Shown in pieces: positions 42,722 through 52,180 of a stretch of DNA of 64,000 bases; the first letter of the stretch is position 1; every line of letters starts with the position of its first letter. This DNA comes from Saccharobesus litoralis (GTDB taxonomy: Bacteria > Pseudomonadota > Gammaproteobacteria > Enterobacterales > Alteromonadaceae). The position numbers were made by a program, and so were the translations under genes. The notes beneath the pieces were generated by a model that was not told where the DNA came from, searched no databases, and worked only from the letters and a program-made list of their open reading frames with translations. The DNA lies in the NCBI RefSeq assembly GCF_003063625.1, contig NZ_CP026604.1, positions 3,636,065-3,700,064 on the forward strand. Reading direction: 5' to 3'.

Positions 42722-43657
42722 TTAAGTATTGAGTTTAATTGGACAAACATAGCCTTCCGGCTTTAATGCCAGTACGTCACAGTTGATGGCATCTAACATA
42801 TGTTCTGCGGTATTACCTATAATCGCAGCTGATAGTCCTGTACGGCCAATTGTCCCCAGAACAACAAGTTCGGCATCCATCTCGGTCGATAACTTGGGCA
42901 CCACTTCTTCAGCTAATCCTTCTTCTACTACACAATGCTCTGGTTTAACTTGATATTGGTCAGCGTAGGTTTGCATAGCATCAAGATGGTGTTGTCGTAT
43001 CGATTCGATATAACTCGATGGATCAAACTCAGGGATTTCAACCGCTAAGCTGACAGGCGTACCAGGGTAGCAATTGACGAGTATGGCATCTGAATGCAAA
43101 ACGCGAGCGGCCGATTTGGCTTGTTCTATAATTTTTTTATTGAGTGACCTGTGTTCAGCTTCATCGCTACTAACATTGACCGCCGCTATTATTTTACTGT
43201 TTTCAGGCCAAGCATGTTCTTTAACTAACAACAGTGGGACTGGACATTTACGTAACAAGTGCCAGTCAGTAGGAGTGAAAATGACTGATTTTAGTACATC
43301 ATGTTCGTGAGTCGCTTTAATAACCAGATCATAATTATCTTTTAAAACCGTCTCTAATATGGCTTGATAAGGTCGGTTATGCCACAACACTCTTGCATGT
43401 AGTTGGCTTGCTTGATCCGCTTTTTTATCTAAAATACCTTCTAGCCAATTACTGCGGTCATCGATAACAGCGCTTTGCATTAATTGGCGCTCTTCGCTAG
43501 ACAACATAGTCGTCATTTCATATGAAAAGTCGAATATGGTCATTATGGCCGTGACACTTGCCCCTGTTTTGGAGGCCAACTCTATCGCTCGATTTAATGC
43601 TTTCTGTTCTGTTTGAGTTGGGTCAATGACGGCTAAAATTCGATTAAATTTTTCCAT
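42722..43657 (-). CDS. uspE: Universal stress protein E
   Basis: A tandem Usp-domain protein of 311 residues (domains about 1-145 and 155-305; E. coli UspE 316). The N-terminal ILAVIDPTQTEQKALNRA and the C-terminal VVLGTIGRTGLSAAIIGNTAE, the ATP-binding G-x2-G-x9-G-S/T type, are visible. In gammaproteobacteria uspE neighbours fnr, as here. There is a 192-bp gap with an fnr terminator between them, so it has its own promoter. Confidence 0.93.
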   Translation of the reverse strand: MEKFNRILAVIDPTQTEQKALNRAIELASKTGASVTAIMTIFDFSYEMTTMLSSEERQLMQSAVIDDRSNWLEGILDKKADQASQLHARVLWHNRPYQAILETVLKDNYDLVIKATHEHDVLKSVIFTPTDWHLLRKCPVPLLLVKEHAWPENSKIIAAVNVSSDEAEHRSLNKKIIEQAKSAARVLHSDAILVNCYPGTPVSLAVEIPEFDPSSYIESIRQHHLDAMQTYADQYQVKPEHCVVEEGLAEEVVPKLSTEMDAELVVLGTIGRTGLSAAIIGNTAEHMLDAINCDVLALKPEGYVCPIKLNT

Positions 43658-43800
43658 GGTAGGGATCCCGCTTTGTGAGTGCTTAACAATAATTTTAGTT
43701 CAATATTGGCAAAACAGCGGGAATTTAGTTGATACAGAGCAAACAGGCGTTTTGGTTAATCAACGTTAAGATATTGGTGGTCAGCGAAGGCTAAAAACAA

Positions 43801-43823
43801 AAAGCCAGGTCAAACCTGGCTTT
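43801..43823 (-). terminator. Terminator of fnr
   Basis: AAAGCCAGGT / ACCTGGCTTT form a 10-bp stem with a 3-nt loop and a T-rich tail on the minus strand, 27 bp after the fnr stop. Confidence 0.85.
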
Positions 43824-43849
43824 TTATCAATTCAATTTGTTTTGCAAAA

Positions 43850-44581
43850 TTAGCAGAGTATGTTGTTACGGCTGCCTGATAATTCATCTAAGCCTTTATG
43901 GTCGACAATACTGATAAATTTTCCGTTAACGCTAATTAAATTTTCTTTTTGATAGCGGCTGAGTAAGCGGCTGATAGTTTCGACAGTTAAACCTAAGAAG
44001 TTACCAATATCAGCGCGGGTCATGGTTAACCGGAATTCGTTTGGTGAAAATCCGCGTTGCTCAAATCGATAGGATAAGCTACTGATAAACGCTGCCAATT
44101 TTTGCTCGGCGGTTTTGCGGTTTAATAATAACACCAGCTCTTGATCTGAGGTGATTTCATTACTCATTAATTTCATCACTTGCTGGCGCAGTTGCGGCAT
44201 ATTAGCTGATAAGTTATCAAGTGTGTCAAACGGGATCTCACACACTAATGAGGTTTCTAATGAGACAGCAAAACTAGGGTGAATTTTATTATGGATGGCA
44301 TCAAAGCCAATAATATCACCGGGTAAATGAAAGGCGGTTATTTGTTCATCACCTTGGCTCGAAATAGTATAAGATTTAAACGAGCCAGAACGCACGGCAT
44401 ACAAAGATTTGAATGGTTTACCGGCTTCAAATAGTTTTTCCGCTTTTTGGAATGGGCGCTTGCGATGAATGATTTCATCAAGCTTATCCATATCTGTTTT
44501 ATTTAAAGACACGGGTAAACAAAGAGAGCTGATACTGCAGTTATTACAACTAACTGCACATGAAAATCCTGAATTTTCCAT
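43850..44581 (-). CDS. fnr: FNR-type oxygen-sensing transcription regulator
   Basis: A CRP/FNR regulator that binds a [4Fe-4S] cluster and activates anaerobic genes when oxygen is low. The 243-residue protein is strongly similar to E. coli FNR throughout. Ligand cysteines at residues 12, 15 and 21 ([11 protein letters not shown]) plus one near 114 (SLVCEIP) align with E. coli C20, C23, C29 and C122. Other marks: the cyclic-nucleotide-like domain [13 protein letters not shown], and the helix-turn-helix [21 protein letters not shown], which reads E-xx-SR and predicts TTGAT-N4-ATCAA recognition. It is downstream of the cbb3 assembly genes that it probably controls. Confidence 0.97.
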   Translation of the reverse strand: MENSGFSCAVSCNNCSISSLCLPVSLNKTDMDKLDEIIHRKRPFQKAEKLFEAGKPFKSLYAVRSGSFKSYTISSQGDEQITAFHLPGDIIGFDAIHNKIHPSFAVSLETSLVCEIPFDTLDNLSANMPQLRQQVMKLMSNEITSDQELVLLLNRKTAEQKLAAFISSLSYRFEQRGFSPNEFRLTMTRADIGNFLGLTVETISRLLSRYQKENLISVNGKFISIVDHKGLDELSGSRNNILC

Positions 44582-44629
44582 TGAGATAACCTTAGCGACC
44601 TTATTAATCGTACAGTCTACGACAATATC

Positions 44630-45277
44630 CTAAAGTTGCAATACCCCTACGAATATTGTGTATATTCCATAAGCGCATAAAGATAGTCCAGCCACTAACT
44701 TTACCTGATTATGTTTTAATAATTGCACAACCTGCTGAGACATAAAGGAGGTTGTTAGCATTGAAGGTAATGTACCAATTCCAAAGCAAAGCATGATTAA
44801 TGCGCCTTGGTAAAGGCTAGTGCTGCTCATGGCCCATGCGACAGTTGAGTAGACTAATCCACAAGGCAGCCAACCCCAAAGCGCACCGGCCACAAAGCGT
44901 TGGCTAATGGATTTTTGCTTTAAGGTTTTAGCTGCATGGGGTTGAATTAGTTGCCAAAGCGGCGTGAATAGTTTTTCAAAGTAGTTAATGAGTAAACTAA
45001 GGCGAGCAACGTATAAGCCCATTAATATAATTAAGCTACCTGCTAGCACTTTGACCACAATTAGAGCGGGCTTAATCTCACTTAGCAAGGTTTGGCTAGC
45101 CAAACCTACCAATGCGCCAATTAACGTATAGGTGGTTATTCTGCCTAAATGATAAGCGGCGATGGCAACACAATTTTTATCATGGCCAATAGCTGCGCTG
45201 ATCCCGCCACACATGGCAAGGCAATGTGATGATGCCAAAAAACCAATGGTAAATGCGCTGATGAGTTCAGTTAGCAT
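44630..45277 (-). CDS. Sulfite exporter TauE/SafE-like membrane protein of the cbb3 locus
   Basis: A six-helix inner-membrane protein of 215 residues (COG2836 type). FLASSHCLAMCGGISAAIG and GALWGWLPCGLVYSTVAWA are the paired motifs with cysteines, similar to CcdA/DsbD-like transporters. It starts 5 bp after the ccoS stop, so it belongs to the fixH-ccoI-ccoS assembly operon. Homologues regularly follow ccoS and are sometimes called ccoH-like. The Cys-containing motifs suggest a role in copper or redox handling for oxidase assembly, but this is inference. Confidence 0.82.
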   Translation of the reverse strand: MLTELISAFTIGFLASSHCLAMCGGISAAIGHDKNCVAIAAYHLGRITTYTLIGALVGLASQTLLSEIKPALIVVKVLAGSLIILMGLYVARLSLLINYFEKLFTPLWQLIQPHAAKTLKQKSISQRFVAGALWGWLPCGLVYSTVAWAMSSTSLYQGALIMLCFGIGTLPSMLTTSFMSQQVVQLLKHNQVKLVAGLSLCAYGIYTIFVGVLQL

Positions 45278-45282
45278 ACTGC

Positions 45283-45531
45283 TTATGACAAATCACTTTC
45301 TTGCTTGGACGATTTTTGGTGATCCGTTGGTGTTTGTTCTTTAACCGAGCCATCGACTACATCATTGGCGGTTGCGGGCTTATTTGGCTTATTTTCATCA
45401 TCAAAAAGAATGTTATAGGCTTGTCTGTCTAGGTCATCAAATTGTTCGGATTTAACCGCCCAAAAAAACACACCTATAGCAATTAATACAATAACAATAG
45501 CAAGGGGGATGAGTACGTAAACTACGTTCAT
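45283..45531 (-). CDS. ccoS: cbb3 oxidase maturation protein CcoS
   Basis: A small membrane protein of 82 residues needed for heme and copper insertion into cbb3 oxidase. It has one N-terminal transmembrane helix (VYVLIPLAIVIVLIAIGVFF) followed by WAVKSEQFDDLDRQAYNILFDDE, the conserved FxSGQFDDLxxPA-like stretch. The start is the ATG at 45531, overlapping the ccoI stop as ATGA; the longer reading to 45624 lies inside ccoI and is rejected. The acidic/polar tail is variable. Confidence 0.9.
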   Translation of the reverse strand: MNVVYVLIPLAIVIVLIAIGVFFWAVKSEQFDDLDRQAYNILFDDENKPNKPATANDVVDGSVKEQTPTDHQKSSKQESDLS

Positions 45532-47888
45532 AATTTTAAAAGCCGAGTCGAGTTGATAACAACCAGTAGTGAACTTAATGACATACCAAATACTGCAACG
45601 TAAGGTGATAGTATGTTCATACAAGCTAATGGCAATACTAGCGAATTATAGCCTAATGCCCAGCATAAGTTTTGCTTGATAATAGTGTTAAGCTTGTTTG
45701 ATACCGTAAATATCCAGTTAATTTTGTTAAGCTGGTGACTCATTAAAATAATATCTGATTTTTGTTTACTTAGATCGGTGGCGTTGGCCACTGCAATGCT
45801 GATGTCGGCAGCAGATAGCACCAAAGCGTCATTTATACCGTCGCCAACCATACCCACTAATTTGTTTTGTTGCTGAATTTGATGTAATTGACTCACTTTG
45901 TCTATTGGTTTTAATTCAGCAAAATAGTCACATTGTAGGTGATTGGCCGCAGATGCCACTGACGTTTTTGTATCACCACTTAAAATTAACTTTTGGCAAG
46001 GTAGATCTTTGGCCATGGATAATGCGTCTTCTCGCAGTGGATCAGCCAAATAGATAGCCGCAATGAGTTGCTCGTTAACACTGACCAATAATCTTGCATC
46101 ACACCAAGGGTGATTGTTATCGAGTGAGAAGTAATCTTTAGATCCCACTTTAATTAAGTTACCCGAAACAATACCTGATAAGCCAAGTCCATTGTCGACA
46201 TTGATTTCGGTCGCAATCTGCTGAAATTCGATATGTTTAAATGCGCTAGCGATAGGGTGAGACGAATGGCTTTCAATTGCGGCTACCCATTGTAATATTT
46301 GTTGCTCACTAAATTGTTCAGCGAGTTGTGTATTAGTGATGACTTTTTCAATTGAAAGTTTACCTTGAGTTAACGTACCGGTTTTATCAAAGGCTAACAC
46401 GTCGAGTTTTTTTATGGCTTCAAGCGCCTCCGTTCGGTTAATAAGAACGCCTTTACGTTTTAATGCAGTTGCAGCCGCTGTCATGGCGGTTGGCATGGCA
46501 AGGGACAAGGCACAAGGGCAGGTTGCCACTAGCACTGCAATCATGGGCCAAAAGCCATTTTCACCTAATACGTAGTGCCAAACGACAAAAGTTGCAGCGG
46601 AGATAATCAGTACGCCGCTAACAAAGTAGCGCGATAACTTGTCGGCCATATTGACAAAGCTAGAGCCAGAACTGAGTTCACTATCTGCATTGGCCATTTG
46701 TGCTATTGTCGTCGCATTGCCGGATGCCTGCACTTGTATTTCGATGGTTTGAGCGGTAACGATACTGCCAGCTAATAACAAATCACCTTGTTTTTTAGCG
46801 ACGGGTTCGCTTTCACCGGTTAATATTGACTCGTCACAATGACATTGCGAGCTAACTAGTTGTCCATCAGCTGGGACAGTTAATCCTTCTTTGACGCGAA
46901 TAATTTGTCCTGCTGATAATTGACGTGCTGAGGTTTCAACAAATGAGCCGTCTTGTTGTTTTAATTCTGCCGCTAATGGCATGAGCTTTAACATATTTGC
47001 GGTGACCGTTGCCGCTTTTGATTTGACGTTATGCTCAAGGTAGCGTCCGAGTAACAGCAATAGAGTAAACATAGATACAGATTCAAAATAGACTTCGCCT
47101 GTTTCTTGAACCGTTGCCCAAGTGGAAGCTAAAAACGTTCCCATAATTGCCAAGGTGACTGGCACATCCATGTTAACTGTTTTGTTTAGCAGGGCTCTTA
47201 TAGCAGAGTGCATAATAGGGTAGGCGCTATAAGTCACAATAGGAATGGTAAGCAATAAACTTATCCAGCGAAAAAACCTTTCGTACTCAATTTCTATGAC
47301 ACCTGAATACAAGGCAAACGCCAACATCATGGTTTGCATGGTAAATAAACCTGCCACCGCGACGCGTTTTAAAAAGCCGCTGTTTACCTTTTTAAAGCGT
47401 TGCTCTTGCTCACTCAATTTAAATGGGTAAGGGGAGTAGCCAATTTGGTTAATAGCGAAAAATATTTCACTGAGTTTGATTGCTGTGGCTTGCCAACTAA
47501 TTCTGGCGCGTTGCGATGAGGCATTCACTTTAATTTGTTTAATGCCTTCAAGGTTAGATAATCGAGTTTCGATTAACCAAGCACAAGCTGCGCAATGCAT
47601 ACCTTCAATTGCAAGGTCAGCCGATAGGTATTCACTGTCTTGAATGACAAATTCATTTTGAATACTGATTTCATCATAAACTTGATATGAGGTGACATCT
47701 TGCTGTTCTATTTTAGGATTTCGATCGTCACGGAATTGATAATACTGTTGCATGCCGCCATGCAAAATCGTTTCTGCCACCGCTTTACAGCCATAACAAC
47801 AGACAGGTTGTGGCTGCTCATCAACCATGACGGTTAGATCAACATTATTTGGGATGTCTTCAGAACAGTGAAAGCAAGATTGTTTCAT
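45528..47888 (-). CDS. ccoI: Copper-translocating P-type ATPase CcoI/FixI
   Basis: Pumps copper toward the periplasm for assembly of the CuB site of cbb3 oxidase. The 786-residue P1B-ATPase has an N-terminal cysteine cluster (CFHCSEDI, CCYGCKA) and a heavy-metal-associated domain with MHCAACAW. The transmembrane CPC motif is CPCALSLAMP, the phosphorylation motif is DKTGTLTQG, and GDGINDALVLSAADISIA closes the ATPase core. It overlaps fixH upstream and ccoS downstream by 4 bp each (ATGA), so translation is coupled through the operon. Confidence 0.96.
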   Translation of the reverse strand: MKQSCFHCSEDIPNNVDLTVMVDEQPQPVCCYGCKAVAETILHGGMQQYYQFRDDRNPKIEQQDVTSYQVYDEISIQNEFVIQDSEYLSADLAIEGMHCAACAWLIETRLSNLEGIKQIKVNASSQRARISWQATAIKLSEIFFAINQIGYSPYPFKLSEQEQRFKKVNSGFLKRVAVAGLFTMQTMMLAFALYSGVIEIEYERFFRWISLLLTIPIVTYSAYPIMHSAIRALLNKTVNMDVPVTLAIMGTFLASTWATVQETGEVYFESVSMFTLLLLLGRYLEHNVKSKAATVTANMLKLMPLAAELKQQDGSFVETSARQLSAGQIIRVKEGLTVPADGQLVSSQCHCDESILTGESEPVAKKQGDLLLAGSIVTAQTIEIQVQASGNATTIAQMANADSELSSGSSFVNMADKLSRYFVSGVLIISAATFVVWHYVLGENGFWPMIAVLVATCPCALSLAMPTAMTAAATALKRKGVLINRTEALEAIKKLDVLAFDKTGTLTQGKLSIEKVITNTQLAEQFSEQQILQWVAAIESHSSHPIASAFKHIEFQQIATEINVDNGLGLSGIVSGNLIKVGSKDYFSLDNNHPWCDARLLVSVNEQLIAAIYLADPLREDALSMAKDLPCQKLILSGDTKTSVASAANHLQCDYFAELKPIDKVSQLHQIQQQNKLVGMVGDGINDALVLSAADISIAVANATDLSKQKSDIILMSHQLNKINWIFTVSNKLNTIIKQNLCWALGYNSLVLPLACMNILSPYVAVFGMSLSSLLVVINSTRLLKL

Positions 47889-48400
47889 CGAGGGATTAAA
47901 ATTTGTTCGCCTTTAAGTGGTACTGTGATCCTGTGTTGGATTTTCCAGCTCTTATCATGAGGTTCTACAGTGACTTGCCAGTTTCCATCACTCAACTGAC
48001 TGGCGTCGGCTTGGAATAACCCGTTGGCGCGCTGTGTTGCCATTACCTGAAAATCACGTTTAGATAAGGTCGAATGATAAAAACTAATACTCAGCGCAGC
48101 TAACTCTGGTGCCTGCGCATTTTTATTAACATCCAGCAAAATTTTCCCTTGCTCGACTCGCATAATGGCACTTAAACCATATGACTTCGCTAGCTTGATA
48201 CGACCTAATTCTTGGTTTATGGCTTTACCTTTTTTGTAGTAATCATCTACCACCATTTCGACATTGTGCGTATTAAAGGTCGAGATCATATAGACGGCGG
48301 CAGTCACACTTGTGAAGGGCAGAATAATTAAAAACCAAGTCCAAGGTTCTTTATACCAAGGGCGTTTTGGTTCCTGTTGATTAGAAGGTATTGCGCTCAT
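47885..48400 (-). CDS. FixH-family protein (CcoH-like)
   Basis: A 171-residue membrane-anchored protein of the FixH/CcoH family needed for cbb3 stability. It has one helix near the N-terminus (WTWFLIILPFTSVTAAVYMI), the conserved MVVDDYYKKGKAINQELGR just after it, and a C-terminal beta-sandwich domain. First gene of the fixH-ccoI-ccoS unit; overlaps ccoI by 4 bp. A TATAAT formed at the end of repeat copy C lies 27 bp upstream. No strong ribosome site is visible before the ATG. Confidence 0.88.
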   Translation of the reverse strand: MSAIPSNQQEPKRPWYKEPWTWFLIILPFTSVTAAVYMISTFNTHNVEMVVDDYYKKGKAINQELGRIKLAKSYGLSAIMRVEQGKILLDVNKNAQAPELAALSISFYHSTLSKRDFQVMATQRANGLFQADASQLSDGNWQVTVEPHDKSWKIQHRITVPLKGEQILIPR

Positions 48401-48427
48401 AAGTTGTGTAAATTCGAAATTTTGTTG

Positions 48428-48433
48428 ATTATA
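48428..48433 (-). promoter_or_regulatory. Repeat-derived -10 hexamer upstream of fixH
   Basis: On the minus strand the terminal GACTATA of repeat copy C plus the next bases gives a perfect TATAAT, 27 bp upstream of the fixH start. No good -35 is seen at 17 bp, so an activator or an alternative contact would be needed. Confidence 0.45.
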
Positions 48434-48605
48434 GTCTTCTCACTCAGGTCTTATGGTTCATTGTCTGCGCTTACTCTCGACTTTGGCTCCTGCGTCGTCC
48501 TACTACCTAAATCCCTTGAGGTAACCCCAATCACATAATAGAGCATATGCTCATGGGGATTCGAAGCTTGACAGCTTCCCCTAAAACCAGATCGCTTTGA
48601 CTATA
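48430..48605 (-). mobile_element. Dispersed MITE-like repeat, copy C (176 bp)
   Basis: Inverted relative to copies A, B and E. It has both TATAGTC-type ends, the perfect GAGCATATGCTC palindrome and the ACAATGAACCATAA segment. It carries its own inserted block on the other side of the palindrome, including an ACCT...AGGT hairpin related to the CCTACATCC module. It lies between the ccoP terminator and fixH. Confidence 0.78.
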
Positions 48606-48620
48606 TATCAGTGTTCTGCT

Positions 48621-48648
48621 AAAAAAAAGCCCCGCTCAATGCAGGGCT
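48621..48648 (-). terminator. Terminator of ccoNOQP
   Basis: On the minus strand AGCCCTGC / GCGGGGCT form an 8-bp stem (one G-T pair) with a 5-nt loop followed by eight T, 22 bp after the ccoP stop. Confidence 0.85.
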
Positions 48649-48669
48649 CTTAACAATTAAAATTCGCTA

Positions 48670-49638
48670 TTAGTTAGTTTCAGATAGGCTGTAAACATAA
48701 GCAGAAATGATGTGAACTTTGTCTTCACCTAAAATGTCTTTCCACGCAGGCATGACACCATTACGACCGTGGCGTAATGTTTCTTGAATAGCGCGTTCTG
48801 AACCACCGTATAACCAAACATTATCGGTTAAGTTAGGTGCACCCATAGGTAAGCCCAATGCTAAGCTACCAATACCATTTGCACCATGACAAGCGCCACA
48901 AACAGCAAATTTAGCTTTACCTGAAGCAACATTACCTTCTTTTGCTTCGCGGCCACTTAAACTAAGTACATAAGCGGTAACATCTTTTATACCTTGGTCG
49001 CCAAGAGACGCTTCCCAACCTGGCATTGCCGCTTTACGGCCGTGCAAAATTGTTTCTTTAATTTTTGCAAAAGAACCGCCGTATAACCAGTCTTGGTCTG
49101 TTAAGTCAGGGAAACCTTCACCACCACGCGCGTTAGAACCATGGCACTGTGAACAGTTTTGTAAATATAGACGCTGGCCAATCTCTAATGCTTTTTTGTC
49201 TTTCACCAGTTGAGCCACTGACATATCAGCATACGCTTGGAAAATTGGACCAAATCTCGCATCGGCTTTTTCCACTTCAATGTCGTATTGAACACGAATA
49301 CCAGCCGCTTTAGCTTGTTCCGTTGCCGCTTTTGATTCGGCAATTGAACGTATATCTTGGTTTGAACTTCTCCAGCCACCAAAGAAACCTTCAAAATTTC
49401 CCCAGCCTGGATATAAGGCTAAATAGATGATTGCCCAAATACCAGTTGCCCAGTACATGTTTCGCCACCATTTAGGAAGAGGGTTGTTCAACTCTTTAAT
49501 ACCGTCGAACTCGTGTCCCATCTCTTCGCCTTCTTCAACGCCCGTATAGTTCTTTTGATTAAGGTATAGGGTGTAGAAAACGAATACTAAACAAATTAGG
49601 GTTATGATGATAACCCAAGCACTCCAAAACGTACTCAT
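48670..49638 (-). CDS. ccoP: cbb3-type cytochrome c oxidase subunit CcoP (diheme)
   Basis: The diheme c subunit that passes electrons into the cbb3 oxidase. The 322-residue protein has two N-terminal transmembrane helices (WSAWVIIITLICLVFVFYTL and the YWATGIWAIIYLALYPGWG region) and two periplasmic cytochrome c domains with CSQCH and CGACH heme sites plus distal methionines (AAMPGW and GVMPAW). The LNNPLPKWWRNMYW linker is typical. It starts one base after ccoQ. Confidence 0.97.
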   Translation of the reverse strand: MSTFWSAWVIIITLICLVFVFYTLYLNQKNYTGVEEGEEMGHEFDGIKELNNPLPKWWRNMYWATGIWAIIYLALYPGWGNFEGFFGGWRSSNQDIRSIAESKAATEQAKAAGIRVQYDIEVEKADARFGPIFQAYADMSVAQLVKDKKALEIGQRLYLQNCSQCHGSNARGGEGFPDLTDQDWLYGGSFAKIKETILHGRKAAMPGWEASLGDQGIKDVTAYVLSLSGREAKEGNVASGKAKFAVCGACHGANGIGSLALGLPMGAPNLTDNVWLYGGSERAIQETLRHGRNGVMPAWKDILGEDKVHIISAYVYSLSETN

Positions 49639-49639
49639 G

Positions 49640-49831
49640 TCATTTCCTCAATTCTTTATCACTGTTTTGTTCGTCGTGCGCTGAAGGTTTTTTGTCATCT
49701 TCGTCAAAAATAGAATTCGCAGCGTCGTCGAACTTAGACTTACTTGATTTACTGTATGCCCACCAAATGATGCCAGCGAAAACCAGCATCATAATTATGG
49801 TATACACACCTCTGTAGGTTCCGTAGTCCAT
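49640..49831 (-). CDS. ccoQ: cbb3 oxidase subunit CcoQ
   Basis: A 63-residue small subunit with a single transmembrane helix (GVYTIIMMLVFAGIIWWAYS) and a charged tail (KKPSAHDEQNSDKELRK). It stabilises the oxidase in other bacteria. Identified mainly from position between ccoO and ccoP, size and the FAGIIWWAYS motif. Confidence 0.9.
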   Translation of the reverse strand: MDYGTYRGVYTIIMMLVFAGIIWWAYSKSSKSKFDDAANSIFDEDDKKPSAHDEQNSDKELRK

Positions 49832-49832
49832 G

Positions 49833-50447
49833 TTATTTAAGTGCAGTACCTAGAGTTTGTAAGTAAGCGATTAAGGCTTCCATTTCGGTTTTACCTTTTA
49901 CCGCATCTTTAGCTCCAGCGATGTCTTCGTCGGTATAAGGAACGCCATAGCTTTTGAATACTTCTAGCTTTTTCGCGGTCCACTTACCGTCTAATTTGTT
50001 CTCCATTAACCAAGGAAAGCCCGGCATGTTTGACTCAGGTACAACCGCGCGAGGGTTGATTAAGTGTACGCGATGCCAATCATCTGAGTAGCGACCACCA
50101 ACACGAGCTAAGTCAGGCCCTGTACGTTTTGAACCCCATAAGAAAGGATGTTCCCATACAGATTCACCAGCAACAGAGTAGTGACCATAACGTTCAGTTT
50201 CAGCACGGAATGGACGGATCATTTGGCTATGACAGTTGTTACAACCTTCACGGATGTAGATGTCGCGACCTTCCATTTGTAATGCTGTGTAAGGCTTTAA
50301 GCCATCAACTGGTTCTGTTGTTTGTTTTTGGAAAATTAGAGGGGTAATTTCTACAAGTGCCCCAAAGCTAATAACGATGATGGTAAATATCGCCATTAAG
50401 CCAATGTTTTTTTCTAAAATTTCGTGTTTATTCACGCCTTTGCTCAT
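49833..50447 (-). CDS. ccoO: cbb3 oxidase subunit CcoO (monoheme)
   Basis: The membrane-anchored monoheme cytochrome c subunit of 204 residues. It has an N-terminal helix ([20 protein letters not shown]), the conserved [19 protein letters not shown], the heme site CNNCH in [16 protein letters not shown], and [20 protein letters not shown] with the Met ligand in [10 protein letters not shown]. The start at 50447 (MSKGVNK) has GGAGG 8 bp upstream; the TTG at 50453 is rejected. Confidence 0.96.
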   Translation of the reverse strand: MSKGVNKHEILEKNIGLMAIFTIIVISFGALVEITPLIFQKQTTEPVDGLKPYTALQMEGRDIYIREGCNNCHSQMIRPFRAETERYGHYSVAGESVWEHPFLWGSKRTGPDLARVGGRYSDDWHRVHLINPRAVVPESNMPGFPWLMENKLDGKWTAKKLEVFKSYGVPYTDEDIAGAKDAVKGKTEMEALIAYLQTLGTALK

Positions 50448-50460
50448 TATCAAATCCTCC

Positions 50461-51897
50461 TTATGCTGGCTGTGCGGCTAAATTATTAGTCGCATCCGCT
50501 CGTTTGTCAGACTTGATGGTTTTGACTACGTTATAAAGCATGGTCAACATACCTGTTACAACGAAACAACCACCGATCCAGCGAAGAATGTTGTATGGCA
50601 TTTTCTTCTCTACAATTTCAACAAAGCTATACATTAACGTACCGTCTTCGTTAACCATGCGCCACATCATGCCTTCCATAACGCCTGATATCCACATAGC
50701 AACAATGTAAAGTACTACACCAATAGTGGCTAACCAGAAATGAGTATTGATTAACTTGGTGCTATACATTTGTTCTTTACCGAACACTTTAGGAATTAAG
50801 TGATAAAGCGAACCGATAGATACCATAGCAACCCAGCCTAGTGCACCCGAGTGAACGTGACCCACAGTCCAATCAGTATAGTGTGATAATGCGTTAACAG
50901 ACTTGATAGCCATCATTGGGCCTTCAAAAGTCGACATGCCGTAGAATGAAAGCGATACAATTAAGAAACGTAAAATAGGATCAGTACGAAGTTTGTGCCA
51001 TGCACCTGATAAGGTCATGATGCCGTTGATCATACCGCCCCAAGAAGGAACAAATAAGATAACTGACATTACCATACCTAAAGACTGAGTCCAGTCAGGT
51101 AACGCAGTATAATGTAAGTGGTGAGGACCAGCCCAAATGTATAATGAAACCAGTGCCCAGAAGTGAACAACTGATAAACGATATGAATAAACTGGACGCT
51201 CAGCTTGCTTAGGTACGAAGTAATACATCATGCCTAAGAAACCCGCAGTTAAGAAGAAGCCAACGGCATTATGCCCATACCACCATTGCATCATTGCATC
51301 GACAGCACCAGAATAAATTGAATATGACTTCATCATGTTAACTGGAATGGCCATACTGTTACCTATGTGCAATACGGCAACAGTTAGAATGAAACCACCA
51401 TAAAACCAGTTAGCAACGTAAATGTGAGATGTTTTACGTTTGACTATAGTACCGAAAAACACGATTGCATAAGCAATCCATACCACAGCAATTAAAATAT
51501 CGATCGGCCATTCAAGCTCTGCATACTCTTTTGACGTTGTATAGCCTAATGGCAACGTAATAGCCGCTGCTAAAATAATGACCTGCCAACCCCAAAAAGT
51601 GAACCATGCCAATCGGTCGCTGAATAAACCAGTTTGACAGGTACGCTGTACGACATAATATGACGTAGCAAATAGGGCACAACCACCAAATGCAAAAATA
51701 ACCGCATTTGTGTGTAATGGACGGATCCGCGAGAAAGTAAGATACGGCGAATCAAAATTGAGTTCAGGCCATACTAATTGCGCAGCAATAAGTACGCCTA
51801 CTGACATGCCAACTATGCCCCATACAACGGCCATAACAGCAAAATATTTTACAACATCAAAGTTGTATTTAGGTGATGTAGAACTTGTTGAGCTCAT
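50461..51897 (-). CDS. ccoN: cbb3 oxidase catalytic subunit CcoN
   Basis: The heme-copper catalytic subunit (type C oxidase, high oxygen affinity). The 478-residue, 12-helix protein has the low-spin heme His in [12 protein letters not shown], the CuB-site motif [31 protein letters not shown], and the heme ligands in [15 protein letters not shown]. The ATG at 51897 (MSSTSSTS) with upstream GGAAGAG is preferred over the TTG at 51912. An FNR-like site lies ~240 bp upstream with a plausible -10 at class II spacing. Confidence 0.97.
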   Translation of the reverse strand: MSSTSSTSPKYNFDVVKYFAVMAVVWGIVGMSVGVLIAAQLVWPELNFDSPYLTFSRIRPLHTNAVIFAFGGCALFATSYYVVQRTCQTGLFSDRLAWFTFWGWQVIILAAAITLPLGYTTSKEYAELEWPIDILIAVVWIAYAIVFFGTIVKRKTSHIYVANWFYGGFILTVAVLHIGNSMAIPVNMMKSYSIYSGAVDAMMQWWYGHNAVGFFLTAGFLGMMYYFVPKQAERPVYSYRLSVVHFWALVSLYIWAGPHHLHYTALPDWTQSLGMVMSVILFVPSWGGMINGIMTLSGAWHKLRTDPILRFLIVSLSFYGMSTFEGPMMAIKSVNALSHYTDWTVGHVHSGALGWVAMVSIGSLYHLIPKVFGKEQMYSTKLINTHFWLATIGVVLYIVAMWISGVMEGMMWRMVNEDGTLMYSFVEIVEKKMPYNILRWIGGCFVVTGMLTMLYNVVKTIKSDKRADATNNLAAQPA

Positions 51898-52180
51898 TAT
51901 TGTCTCTTCCAATCGATAAACTTATGCAGTCTATTTGTGTAATCTCGAACTAGGCTATCGACTCACATTCATTGTGGCTATTATTGACAGCTATTCATGA
52001 TTTCATGTGAAGGGCGACTTGGCTAAATAATCGGCAGTTTGACGGATTATTAAGCAAAACAACCTGCACAGGTGTAAAACCGGCGCAATGATACGGTTTT
52101 TAGGGCTAAAAATACAGCCGGGTTTAAAAAAAACATGATTTAAGTCAAACTAGTTAGGCTCAAATTTAAAGGGAATCAAC
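51898..52180. other. Divergent control region ccoN / unknown protein
   Basis: About 280 bp with no gene. It contains the FNR-like site at 52135-52148 and, on the minus strand, a TATTTT that would be a -10 at class II FNR spacing (site centred about -41). This implies a ~200-nt untranslated leader for ccoN. Confidence 0.5.
52135..52148. promoter_or_regulatory. FNR-like binding site
   Basis: On the minus strand TTGAC-TTAA-ATCAT matches the FNR consensus TTGAT-N4-ATCAA at 8 of 10 positions, including the TTGA and ATCA cores. It sits between ccoN and the divergent unknown gene. Confidence 0.65.

Noticed and set aside
43658-43800. FNR site before uspE (TTGATTAACCAAAA on the minus strand)
   Set aside because: Only the left half-site fits; the right half does not match ATCAA.
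45532-45624. Long version of ccoS
   Set aside because: The extra codons overlap the ccoI coding region, and the ATGA overlap at 45528-45531 gives the standard start.
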